A model generated the notes under the pieces. That model was given only the letters and a program-made list of their open reading frames with translations, was not told where the DNA came from and did not search any database. The position numbers and the translations under genes were made by a program. DNA of 64,000 nucleotides from Bisbaumannia sp015645095 (GTDB taxonomy: Bacteria > Pseudomonadota > Gammaproteobacteria > Pseudomonadales > Halomonadaceae). The stretch's first letter is position 1. Each line of letters begins with the position of its first letter. Below, in pieces: positions 15,792-23,708 of this stretch. The stretch is taken from contig CP141893.1 of assembly GCA_036871055.1 (NCBI GenBank), forward strand, positions 682,001-746,000, in the 5' to 3' direction.

Positions 15792-16727
15792 ATGACCGTA
15801 AAGATTTTCGATAGCGCCGATGTCCAGAGCTTCCTCAGCAAGGTGGCCGGTTTCGACCAGGCCGGCGGCAGCGAGCGCGCCAAGCAGATCCTGCATCGCC
15901 TGCTCAGCGATGTGTACCAGCTGATCGACGACTATGACGTCACCCCGGAGGAGTTCTGGTCGGCGGTGAGCCTGATGAACGAGCTCGGCAAGGAGACCCA
16001 GTTCGGCCTGCTGGCCCCGGGCCTGGGCTTCGATCACTACCTGGACATGCGCATGGATGCCGCCGATGCCGAGGCCGGCCTGACCGGCGGCACCCCGCGC
16101 ACCATCGAGGGTCCCCTCTACGTGGCCGGTGCCCCGGTCTGCGAGGTCGAGGCCCGTCTGGACGATGGCAGCGACACCGACAGCGAGGTGATGTGGCTGA
16201 CCGGCCAGGTGCGCGACACCCAGGGCAACCCCATTCCCCATGCCCAGGTCGAGGTGTGGCACGCCAACGCCAAGGGCGGCTACTCCTTCTTCGACCCGTC
16301 GCAGTCCGAGTACCACCTGCGTCGTACCATCATCGCCGATGCCGAGGGGCGCTATCACGCCCGCAGCATCATCCCCTCCGGTTACGGCGTGCCCAAGGGC
16401 AGCCCCACCGACCAGGTGCTCGCCGCCCTGGGCCGTCATGGCCAGCGTCCGGCACATATCCACTTCTTTATCTCGGCGCCGGGCCACCGTCACCTGACCA
16501 CCCAGATCAACCTGGCCGGTGACGAGTACACCTGGGATGACTTCGCCTTCGCCACCCGCGAGGAACTGGTGGTCGATGCCAAGCGCATCGAGGACCCCAG
16601 CGAAGCCGAACTGCGTGGCCTGAGTGGCCCCTTCACCGAGGTGGTCTTCGACGTGGAACTGGCCAAGACCGAGGACCCCGAGCAGCAGGCCCGCCACAAG
16701 CGCCCGCGTGCCCTGGAAGACGGCTGA
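15792..16727 (+). CDS. catA: Catechol 1,2-dioxygenase
   Basis: Intradiol ring cleavage of catechol to cis,cis-muconate using non-heme Fe(III). The 311-residue protein has an N-terminal helical dimerisation region (up to about residue 100) and a C-terminal beta-sandwich domain. Iron ligands are Y164, Y198, H222 and H224 (WHANAKGGYS, RSIIPSGYGVP, RPAHIHFF), matching the Acinetobacter CatA set. The ATG at 15792 gives the normal length. It follows antC directly, so anthranilate is carried to muconate by one gene block. catB and catC are not in the window. Confidence 0.93.
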   Translation: MTVKIFDSADVQSFLSKVAGFDQAGGSERAKQILHRLLSDVYQLIDDYDVTPEEFWSAVSLMNELGKETQFGLLAPGLGFDHYLDMRMDAADAEAGLTGGTPRTIEGPLYVAGAPVCEVEARLDDGSDTDSEVMWLTGQVRDTQGNPIPHAQVEVWHANAKGGYSFFDPSQSEYHLRRTIIADAEGRYHARSIIPSGYGVPKGSPTDQVLAALGRHGQRPAHIHFFISAPGHRHLTTQINLAGDEYTWDDFAFATREELVVDAKRIEDPSEAELRGLSGPFTEVVFDVELAKTEDPEQQARHKRPRALEDG

Positions 16728-16734
16728 CGGCCTC

Positions 16735-16760
16735 CCCCCACCCCCCGGCGGGGGTGGGGG
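16735..16760 (+). terminator. GC-rich hairpin after catA
   Basis: An 11-bp perfect stem (CCCCCACCCCC / GGGGGTGGGGG) closes a CGGC tetraloop. ATTCG follows rather than a T-run, so it may only partly terminate before the TRAP operon. Confidence 0.6.
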
Positions 16761-16771
16761 ATTCGCTCTCC

Positions 16772-16780
16772 ATAACAACA
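16772..16780 (+). promoter_or_regulatory. CA-like motif (ATAACAACA) before the second TRAP operon
   Basis: ATAACAACA ends 15 bases before the ATG at 16796. It is close to AAnAAnAA and placed like the motifs before iifA and iifC. A weaker relative (ATAACAACT) lies at 19674-19682 before the next binding-protein gene. Confidence 0.4.
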
Positions 16781-16795
16781 CTAGAGAGACACCCC

Positions 16796-17779
16796 ATGAC
16801 ACCCATCAAGACCCTGTTGAGTACCGCCGTGGCGGCTTCCCTGGTCCTCGGCGCTACCACCGCCCAGGCCCGCGACTTCCGCCTGGGACTGATCACCCCG
16901 CCCCAGCACCTCTGGTCCACCGAGGCCGTGGCCTTCGCCGAGAGCCTGCACGAGCGCTCCGGCGGCGAGCATAGCGTCAGCGTCTTCCCGGCCCAGCAGC
17001 TCGGCAACGAGGCCCAGATGGTTCAGCAGCTGCAGACCGGGGCGCTCGACATGGCCTTCCTGACCATCGCCGAGATCTCCAACCGGATCCCTGACTTCGG
17101 TGCCCTCTATGCCCCCTATCTGGTCGATGACGTCGACCACGCCGCCCGTCTGCTGCGTTCCGACGCCGCCGGCGAGCTGCTCGAGCTGATGCCCCAGGGC
17201 GTGGGCCTGATCGGCGTCGGCTACGGCATGGTGGGCATGCGCCAGGTGCTCTCCCGGGCACCCATCGAGAGCCAGGCCGACATGCGCGGCAAGCGGCTGC
17301 GCATTACCCCCTTCGAGCCGATCCGCGACTTCTACACCGCCACCGGCGCGGCCCCGGCGCCGCTGCCGCTGCTCGAGGTCTATGACGCCCTGGCCAACGG
17401 CCAGGTGGACGCCATCGACATGGATTTCGATTCGATCCTGATCCTCAAATTCCACGAGCAGGCCCCCAACCTGCTGATCTCCAACCACATGATGTTTCCC
17501 ATGGTGGGCGTGGTCTCGGGGCGGGTCTGGCGCGAGCTTTCCGCCGAAGACCGCGAGCTGATCGAGACCACCATGGCCGAGCACCTGGAGAACGTGTTGA
17601 GCGGCTTCCAGGCCATGGACGCCGCCCAGGAGGCGGAGATCCGCGAGCTCGACCTCAATATCGTCGAAGCCGATGCGGCGTTCTTCAGCGATGCCATCGC
17701 CGAGTGGGAAGCCACCTGGGGCGACAAGGCCCCGCGACTGACGATGCTTCGCGAGGAAGCCGACCGCCTACGTGAATGA
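16796..17779 (+). CDS. TRAP transporter periplasmic substrate-binding protein (DctP), catA-linked
   Basis: A 327-residue receptor with a Sec signal peptide (TLLSTAVAASLVLGATTAQA). The mature protein begins RDFRLGLITPPQHLWS and has the DctP core LRITPFEPIRDFY and YDALANGQVDAIDMDFDSIL. The gene starts 68 bases after catA with only a hairpin between, so it is probably expressed with the anthranilate genes. Anthranilate or another aromatic acid is a reasonable ligand by context. A close paralogue lies at 19695-20681. Confidence 0.88.
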   Translation: MTPIKTLLSTAVAASLVLGATTAQARDFRLGLITPPQHLWSTEAVAFAESLHERSGGEHSVSVFPAQQLGNEAQMVQQLQTGALDMAFLTIAEISNRIPDFGALYAPYLVDDVDHAARLLRSDAAGELLELMPQGVGLIGVGYGMVGMRQVLSRAPIESQADMRGKRLRITPFEPIRDFYTATGAAPAPLPLLEVYDALANGQVDAIDMDFDSILILKFHEQAPNLLISNHMMFPMVGVVSGRVWRELSAEDRELIETTMAEHLENVLSGFQAMDAAQEAEIRELDLNIVEADAAFFSDAIAEWEATWGDKAPRLTMLREEADRLRE

Positions 17780-17789
17780 GGGTGACGTC

Positions 17790-18356
17790 ATGCTGTCACG
17801 ACTTTCCGACCGACTGGCCAAGGGAGAAGAGATCGCCGCCGCCGCCCTGGCGGCGGCGGTGACCCTGCTGATCCTGGTCAATGTGGCCTTCCGCGCCGCG
17901 GGCAGCCCCATCTACTGGATCAGCGAGCTGGCCATCTACGCCATGATCTGGATGACCCTGCTGATCGCCAGCGCGGTCTTCAAGCGGCGTCAGGGGATCG
18001 CCGTGACCCTGTTCACGGACCTCTTGCCGAGCTCCCTGCAGCGCCTGGTCGGAGTCTTCGTGGACCTCATGGTGGCGGGCTTCGCGCTGGTGCTTCTGGT
18101 GCTCTGCTGGCGCTGGTATCAGCCGCTGGCCCTGTGGCAGGCCGGCTTCGATGTGCAGGCCTTCCAGGGCGAGACCTTCAACTTCATCTACGCCGAGAAC
18201 ACCTCGACCCTGGGCATCAAGAAGTTCTGGGTGTGGCTGATCCTGCCCTGGTTCGCCGCCTCCCTGCTGCTGCATGGCCTGGTCAACCTCGGCCAGGCCC
18301 TGCGTGGCCTGGGTCAGCCGGTATCCCATTCCACTCGAGAGGAGGTGGCCCGATGA
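17790..18356 (+). CDS. TRAP transporter small permease subunit (DctQ family)
   Basis: A 188-residue membrane protein with about four hydrophobic segments (AVTLLILVNVAFRAAG, AIYAMIWMTLLIASAVF, LMVAGFALVLLVLCW, FWVWLILPWFAASLLL). The ATG at 17790 is preferred over a GTG at 17772 because GAGGGTGA lies just before it. Only 10 bases separate it from the binding-protein stop, and its own stop overlaps the dctM start by four bases. Unlike in the other two DctPQM operons here, no hairpin divides receptor and membrane genes. Confidence 0.87.
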   Translation: MLSRLSDRLAKGEEIAAAALAAAVTLLILVNVAFRAAGSPIYWISELAIYAMIWMTLLIASAVFKRRQGIAVTLFTDLLPSSLQRLVGVFVDLMVAGFALVLLVLCWRWYQPLALWQAGFDVQAFQGETFNFIYAENTSTLGIKKFWVWLILPWFAASLLLHGLVNLGQALRGLGQPVSHSTREEVAR

Positions 18357-19612
18357 CCGTCGCCGTCTTTGCCTTCCTGCTGCTGGGGGCCGTGCCCATC
18401 GCCCTGGTGCTGGCGCTCACCGCCCTGTTCTATATCCAGGTCTCGGGCAATACCGTGCTCTTCGAGTCCTATCCCCAGCAGCTGTTCGGGGCCATCGAGA
18501 GCTATGGGCTGCTGGCCATCCCGCTCTTCATGCTGGCCGGGGAGCTGATGAACGAGGGCGGGGTGACCCGCCGGCTGATCGACCTGGCACGGCTGCTGGT
18601 GGGCGGCTTCCGGGGCGGGCTCGCCTATATCAACCTGGTCGCCAACATGATGATGGCGGCGATCATCGGCTCGGCGGCCTCGCAGATCGCCATCATGTCC
18701 CGGGCCATGGTGCCGGCCATGGAGAAAGAGGGCTATGACAAGCCCTACAGCGCCGCCATCACCGCCGCCGGTGGCCTGCTCTCGCCGATCATTCCGCCGT
18801 CGATGCTCTTCGTGCTGTTCGGGGTCATGGCCCAGGTGCCCATCGCCGACATGTTTATCGCCGGCATCCTGCCGGGGCTGCTGCTGGGCGGCACCTTCTT
18901 CCTGGCCATCGCCGTGGTGGGCCTGGTGCAGCAGTACCCCAAGGGGGAGTGGCCGAGCCGTCAGGAGGCGATGAAGGCCCTGAAGATGGGGCTGCCGGCC
19001 ATGTCGATTCCGCTGATCATCATCGGCGGCATCCTGCTCGGCCTGGCCACGCCTACCGAGTCGGCGGCACTCGCCTCCCTGGCGGCCCTGCTGCTGGGGC
19101 GCTACCTCTATCGCGACCTGAAGTTCGCCATGCTGCCCGAGGTGCTCAAGCGTACCGCCATCAACGCCGGCCTGGTGATCATGCTGATCGCCGCCGCCGG
19201 GGTCTTCGGCTGGGTGATCGTCTACGAGCAGCTGCCGCAGATGGCCGCCGCCTGGATCGCCGCCCTGACCACCGATCCCTTCGTCTTCCTGCTGCTGCTG
19301 ATCGGCGTGCTACTGCTGGTGGGGATGATCGTCGACGGCATCGCCGCCCTGATCCTGGTGGTGCCGATCCTGCTGCCCATCGCCACCCAGCAGTTCGATA
19401 TCACCCCCTACCAGTTCGGCGTGGTGGTCTGTCTGACCCTGGTGCTGGGGCTATTGACGCCACCGGTAGGGGCGGGGCTCTTCATCGCCTCGTCGATGAC
19501 CGGGGTGCCGCCGCTGCGGATCTTCCGGGCGCTGCTGCCCTTCCTGCTGGCCAGCCTGGCCACCCTGGTGCTGCTGGCCTGGCAGCCCTGGTTGACCCTG
19601 GCGCTGTTGTAG
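18353..19612 (+). CDS. TRAP transporter large permease subunit (DctM family)
   Basis: A 419-residue permease with about 12 hydrophobic segments and the DctM hallmarks GLLAIPLFMLAGELMNEGG, LLSPIIPPSMLFVLFG and GLATPTESAALASLAALLLGR. The start at 18353 follows AGAGGAGG and overlaps the dctQ stop. The open frame to the left of the start overlaps dctQ and is not coding. A 14-bp stem terminator follows the stop. Confidence 0.9.
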   Translation: MTVAVFAFLLLGAVPIALVLALTALFYIQVSGNTVLFESYPQQLFGAIESYGLLAIPLFMLAGELMNEGGVTRRLIDLARLLVGGFRGGLAYINLVANMMMAAIIGSAASQIAIMSRAMVPAMEKEGYDKPYSAAITAAGGLLSPIIPPSMLFVLFGVMAQVPIADMFIAGILPGLLLGGTFFLAIAVVGLVQQYPKGEWPSRQEAMKALKMGLPAMSIPLIIIGGILLGLATPTESAALASLAALLLGRYLYRDLKFAMLPEVLKRTAINAGLVIMLIAAAGVFGWVIVYEQLPQMAAAWIAALTTDPFVFLLLLIGVLLLVGMIVDGIAALILVVPILLPIATQQFDITPYQFGVVVCLTLVLGLLTPPVGAGLFIASSMTGVPPLRIFRALLPFLLASLATLVLLAWQPWLTLALL

Positions 19613-19619
19613 CACCAAG

Positions 19620-19656
19620 GGGAGCGAAGGAGACCGCTCGCATCTCCTTCGCTCCC
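19620..19656 (+). terminator. Terminator after the second TRAP operon
   Basis: A 14-bp perfect stem (GGGAGCGAAGGAGA / TCTCCTTCGCTCCC) with a 9-base loop is followed by TGCTGTTTCTG. It separates dctM from the extra binding-protein gene, which must then be expressed by read-through or from its own promoter. Confidence 0.8.
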
Positions 19657-19694
19657 TGCTGTTTCTGCCATTGATAACAACTCAAGAGAACACC

Positions 19695-20681
19695 ATGACG
19701 CAGACCAAGACTCTGTTGACGGCGACACTAGCCGCCGCTCTGAGCCTGAGTGCCCTGAATGCTCAGGCCCGCGACCTCCGCCTCGGATTGATTACCCCCG
19801 CAACCCACCAGTGGAGCCAGGCCGCCGAGCGCTTCGCAGCGGATCTCGAGGTGGCCAGTGACGGTGCCTATCGCATCAGCGTTCATCCGGCCCAGCAGTT
19901 GGGCAATGAGGCCGAGATGGTTCAGCAACTCCAGGGAGGGACGCTGGACATGGCCTTCTTGACCCTGGCCGAGCTCTCCAACTGGATTCCCGATTTCGGC
20001 GCCCTCTACGCCCCTTATCTGGTGGATGGTGTCGACCAGGCGGCGGCGCTGCTGCGAACCGATGCCGCCCGCGAGCTGCTCGAGTTGATGCCCCAGGGCA
20101 TGGGGTTGGTGGGCGTGGGTTACGGCATGGCTGGGATGCGTCAGGTGCTCTCCCGGGATCCCATCGAAAGCGCGTCCGACTTGCGCGGCAAGACGCTGCG
20201 CATCACGCCCTTCGAGCCCATTCTCGACTTCTACCTGGCCGCCGGCAGCGCGCCGATTCCCCTGCCCTTGCCAGCCGTTTACGACGCCCTGGCTAACGGT
20301 CAGGTGGATGCCATCGACATGGATTTCGACTCCATTCTGATGCTGAACTTCCATGAGCAGGCCAACCATCTGCTGATTTCCAACCATATGATGTTTCCCA
20401 TGGTAGGAGTGATGTCCGGGCAGTTATGGCGTGATCTTTCGGAGGATGGCCGGGAGCTGATTCAGGACACCATGAATCGTCATCTGGATGAAGTGATCAG
20501 TACCTACCAGCAGCAGGACGCTGAACAGGAAGCCGAGCTGCGCCGTCAGGATATCGAGGTTGTGGAGGCGGATCGCGCGGTCTTCCAGGAGGTGATTGCC
20601 GCCTGGGAGGCGACCTGGAACGACAAGGCGCCATCACTGGCCGCGCTACGCGAGACCGCAGCGGCCCTGAACTTGCCGTGA
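19695..20681 (+). CDS. Second, paralogous TRAP substrate-binding protein without its own permease
   Basis: A 328-residue DctP protein with a signal peptide (TLLTATLAAALSLSALNAQA). Long identical blocks are shared with 16796-17779 (DFGALYAPYLVD, YDALANGQVDAIDMDFDSIL, LLISNHMMFPMVGV). It is followed by an unrelated TRAP operon, not by its own QM genes, so it probably loads the permease encoded at 17790-19612 with a second ligand. Base composition differs: 35 of 60 bases are G/C at 20401-20460, against 41 of 60 in the equivalent stretch 17521-17580. That suggests separate acquisition or an older copy, not a recent tandem duplication. Confidence 0.85.
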   Translation: MTQTKTLLTATLAAALSLSALNAQARDLRLGLITPATHQWSQAAERFAADLEVASDGAYRISVHPAQQLGNEAEMVQQLQGGTLDMAFLTLAELSNWIPDFGALYAPYLVDGVDQAAALLRTDAARELLELMPQGMGLVGVGYGMAGMRQVLSRDPIESASDLRGKTLRITPFEPILDFYLAAGSAPIPLPLPAVYDALANGQVDAIDMDFDSILMLNFHEQANHLLISNHMMFPMVGVMSGQLWRDLSEDGRELIQDTMNRHLDEVISTYQQQDAEQEAELRRQDIEVVEADRAVFQEVIAAWEATWNDKAPSLAALRETAAALNLP

Positions 20682-20782
20682 GATGGTGGGTGAATGTCAA
20701 GGAGGTGCTTAAGCAAGGACGCCGTGGGTATGATGGAAAGGTAAAAAGCTAATTTATAGTTTGCTTTATCATGGAGAAAATA

Positions 20783-21799
20783 ATGCATAACAAGTCTCTG
20801 ACGACCAAGCTGCTGGCCTCCCTGGCCCTGGTATCGCTCTCGGCCTTCACGACGGCCACGGCATTTGGGGCCGACTACACCATGCGCCTGGGGGTCGCGA
20901 CCCGCAACGATCCCATCCACCACTACGCCGAGCGCTATGCCGAGCGCATCGAGGCCGCCTCCGAGGGGCGCATCCGCGCGGAGACCTTCCCCGGCGGTGA
21001 GCTGGGCAGCATCCAGCGCATGCTGGAGAACCTGCAACTGGGCACCATGGAGATGGTGGTGGCACCGCCGGCCTTCGCCCGTGGCATCAACCGGGGCTTC
21101 GATGCCGCCACCGTCTCCGGCCTGTTCGAGGATATCGAGCACGCCAGCCGGGCGCTGCAGGACGAGGCGTTCCGCGACACCTACCTGGCCCTGGCCGCCG
21201 ATCGCGGCCTGACCGGTGTCGGCCTCTGGGCCTATGGGCCCACTTCCTATGCCACCCGTCAGCCGGTGGCGTCCCTGGAGGATTTCCAGGGCATGCGCAT
21301 TCGCACCATCGGCACCGAACTGGAGAATGCCGAGCTGCGCAGCCTGGGCGCCACGGCGGTGCCGATGCCCTTTATCGAGATCGTGCCGGCCATGCAGAAC
21401 CGCTCCATCGATGGGGTACGCAGCAGCCTGCTGGCCATGAATGGCGTCAATATGCAGTCCGCCGCCGAGCACCTCACCATCACCCAGGAGGCCCTCTATC
21501 CGATCACCGCTTTCGTCTCCACGGCCTTTATCCAGCGCCTGCCGGAGGACCTCCAGCAGGTAGTGCATGAGGTGGGGGCCGAGGTCGAGCGGGAGATGCT
21601 GGAGGTGGTGCTGGCCTCCGAGAGCCGCGTCCTGGAAGCCTGGCGAGAGGAGGGCGTCACTATCATCGAGTTCGACGCCGAGCAGCGCGCCTACATGGGT
21701 GAGATGATCCGCACGGCCAGCGAGTCGGTGCTGGCCCAGGATGCCGAGACCTTCGCGCTTTATAACCTGCTGGTCGAGTCTGCCGAGCGTCACCGCTAA
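20783..21799 (+). CDS. TRAP transporter periplasmic substrate-binding protein (DctP), kynurenine-cluster
   Basis: A 338-residue receptor with a signal peptide (LLASLALVSLSAFTTATAFGA). The mature start YTMRLGVATRNDPIHHYAERYAERIEA and MRIRTIGTELENAELRSLGATAVPMPF are DctP features. The ATG at 20783 has GGAG at 20773-20776; an upstream ATG at 20771 would place that site inside the gene. An AT-rich stretch at 20735-20770 with TATAGT (20755-20760) may hold its promoter. It heads a TRAP operon running into arylformamidase and kynA, so kynurenine, formylkynurenine or anthranilate are candidate ligands. Confidence 0.87.
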   Translation: MHNKSLTTKLLASLALVSLSAFTTATAFGADYTMRLGVATRNDPIHHYAERYAERIEAASEGRIRAETFPGGELGSIQRMLENLQLGTMEMVVAPPAFARGINRGFDAATVSGLFEDIEHASRALQDEAFRDTYLALAADRGLTGVGLWAYGPTSYATRQPVASLEDFQGMRIRTIGTELENAELRSLGATAVPMPFIEIVPAMQNRSIDGVRSSLLAMNGVNMQSAAEHLTITQEALYPITAFVSTAFIQRLPEDLQQVVHEVGAEVEREMLEVVLASESRVLEAWREEGVTIIEFDAEQRAYMGEMIRTASESVLAQDAETFALYNLLVESAERHR

Positions 21800-21811
21800 G
21801 GCTTCACTCCC

Positions 21812-21834
21812 AGGCCCCCGCCCGGCGGGGGCCT
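21812..21834 (+). terminator. Intercistronic hairpin after the third TRAP binding-protein gene
   Basis: A 9-bp stem (AGGCCCCCG / CGGGGGCCT) closes a 5-base loop. It sits between receptor and membrane subunit genes, as at 1313-1333, and probably makes receptor mRNA exceed permease mRNA. Confidence 0.6.
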
Positions 21835-21855
21835 TCGCAAGAGGCTTCGCCGCTT

Positions 21856-22419
21856 ATGCGCTATCTCTCCCTGGAGGGCCGCCCGCCGTGGGTGGGGCGG
21901 CTCCTGCGATGGCTCGAGGGACTGGAAAGGGTCATCCTCAAGCTGCATCGTGCCCTGTTGGGAACCCTTATCCTCGCCGCCATCGCCATCAACTTCTCCA
22001 ATGTGGTGGGGCGCTACTTCTTCGGTACCTCCCTCGGCTGGACCGAGGAGGTGCTCTCCTATCTGCTGATCTGGTCGGTCTTCGTCGGCAGTGTCCTGGT
22101 GACGCTCGACAACCAGCACCTGAGGGTCAATGCCATCGAGGCCTACCTGCCCGCCTGGGGGCGCTACCTGCTCGAGGCACTCATGCTGCTCTGCATGATC
22201 GCCCTCTGCCTCTTTGTCGCCCGGCAGTCGAGCGCCGTGGTCAGCCTGATGTCGCAGATGGGGCAGCGCAGCAGCACCGCGGGGATTCCCATGGCCTGGG
22301 CCCATGCAGGGGTCTATGTGGGCTTCGCGATGATGGCCGTGGCCGCCGGCCTGCGCCTGGCGAGGCATCTTCTGGAAGGCGTGGCGCGCGACCACGATGC
22401 CAAGGAGTCCTCCTCATGA
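21856..22419 (+). CDS. TRAP transporter small permease subunit (DctQ family)
   Basis: A 187-residue membrane protein with four hydrophobic segments, including LLGTLILAAIAINFSNVVGRYFF and EVLSYLLIWSVFVGSVLVTLD. The charged segment after the second helix (NQHLRVNAIEAYLP) is typical of DctQ. Its stop overlaps the following dctM start (ATGA). It lies between the kynurenine-cluster receptor and permease genes. Confidence 0.87.
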   Translation: MRYLSLEGRPPWVGRLLRWLEGLERVILKLHRALLGTLILAAIAINFSNVVGRYFFGTSLGWTEEVLSYLLIWSVFVGSVLVTLDNQHLRVNAIEAYLPAWGRYLLEALMLLCMIALCLFVARQSSAVVSLMSQMGQRSSTAGIPMAWAHAGVYVGFAMMAVAAGLRLARHLLEGVARDHDAKESSS

Positions 22420-23690
22420 ACATGGTGCTCTTCGTCCTGCCGGTGGTCTTCCTGGCGCTGGGTTTTCCGGTCTATCTGGTGATCCTCGCCGCGGCTTCCC
22501 TGGCCGTGGCGCTGTTCATGAACATGCCGGGGGTGGCCATCCACCAGGCGATGTTCGGTACCCTCAGTGCCTACTCGCTGCTGGCGGTGCCTTTTTTCCT
22601 GTTCGCCGGCGAGCTGATGGCTCGGGGCTCCCTGTCGAAGCGTATCATCGACTGGGTGATGTGCCTGGTCGGCAACATGCGCGGTGGCCTGGGCATGGTG
22701 ACCCTGGGGGGCTCGACCTTCTTCGGCGCCATCTCGGGCTCCTCGGTGGCCACGGTGGCCGGGGTCGGGCGCCTGGTCGACCGGCCCATGGCGGAGCAGG
22801 GCTATGGGCCCCAGTTCGGCTCCGGGCTGCTGGCGTCTTCTGCCGCCATCGCCCAGCTGATTCCGCCCTCCATCGCCCTGATCCTCTATGGCATCGCCGC
22901 GGAGCAGTCGATCACCAAGCTGTTCGTGGCCGGTATCCTGCCCGGCCTGGTTCTGGCGGCGGTACTGGGCTGCTATATCTACCTGGCGGCGCGACGCAAG
23001 GGGCTCCAGGCCAGCGGCGGGATGCGCGTCGGCGACTTCTGGCGCAACTCGCGGCGTGCCTTCCTGGCCCTGATGATGCCGGTCTTTATCCTGGGGGGGA
23101 TCTACGGTGGGGTTTTCTCGCCCACCGAGGCCGCCGGGGTGGCCTGTGTCTATGCGCTGGTGGTGAGCGCCGTCATCTATCGGGACGTGGACATGGCCGA
23201 GGTCTGGCGCACCGCGGTGAACGCCATGTACCTCTCCGCCCAGATCATGATCATCGTGGCGGCGGCGGGGGTCTTCAGCTGGGTGCTGACCATCAACGGG
23301 GTGCCACGGAGCCTGGCGGGCTTCGTCGCCAACCTCGACCTGACGGTCTGGCAGGTGATCCTGATCATCAATGTCCTGCTGCTCTTCGTGGGCTGCTTCA
23401 TGGACACCTCCTCGGCGATCCTGCTGTTCACGCCGCTGTTGCTGCCGGTGGCCCTGCAGATGGGCATCGACCCGATTCACTTCGGCATCATCGTCACAAT
23501 GAACCTCTCCATCGGGCTGTTCACGCCGCCCTTCGGGCTCAACCTCTTCATGGTGCATGCCCTCAACCGCACGCCCATGGCCGAGGTGTACCGTGGCGTG
23601 CTGCCCTTCGTGCTGGCCAGCCTGATCGCCCTGCTGCTGGTCAGTTATATACCGGCACTTTCCCTGCTGCTGGTGCCCTACCTCGGCTGA
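22416..23690 (+). CDS. TRAP transporter large permease subunit (DctM family)
   Basis: A 424-residue permease with about 12 hydrophobic segments. Signature regions are LLAVPFFLFAGELMARGSL, ASSAAIAQLIPPSIALILYG and GVFSPTEAAGVACVYALVVS. The start at 22416 follows AAGGAG at 22402-22407 and overlaps the dctQ stop. The frame is open far to the left, but that part overlaps dctQ and is not coding. The arylformamidase gene starts 18 bases downstream, which argues for one operon with the kynurenine pathway. Confidence 0.9.
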   Translation: MNMVLFVLPVVFLALGFPVYLVILAAASLAVALFMNMPGVAIHQAMFGTLSAYSLLAVPFFLFAGELMARGSLSKRIIDWVMCLVGNMRGGLGMVTLGGSTFFGAISGSSVATVAGVGRLVDRPMAEQGYGPQFGSGLLASSAAIAQLIPPSIALILYGIAAEQSITKLFVAGILPGLVLAAVLGCYIYLAARRKGLQASGGMRVGDFWRNSRRAFLALMMPVFILGGIYGGVFSPTEAAGVACVYALVVSAVIYRDVDMAEVWRTAVNAMYLSAQIMIIVAAAGVFSWVLTINGVPRSLAGFVANLDLTVWQVILIINVLLLFVGCFMDTSSAILLFTPLLLPVALQMGIDPIHFGIIVTMNLSIGLFTPPFGLNLFMVHALNRTPMAEVYRGVLPFVLASLIALLLVSYIPALSLLLVPYLG

Positions 23691-23708
23691 AATGACTTGG
23701 AGTCAGTG

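Noticed and set aside
19695..20681. Recent tandem duplication of the TRAP receptor
   Set aside because: Protein blocks match, but nucleotide sequence and GC content differ clearly, so a recent duplication is unlikely.
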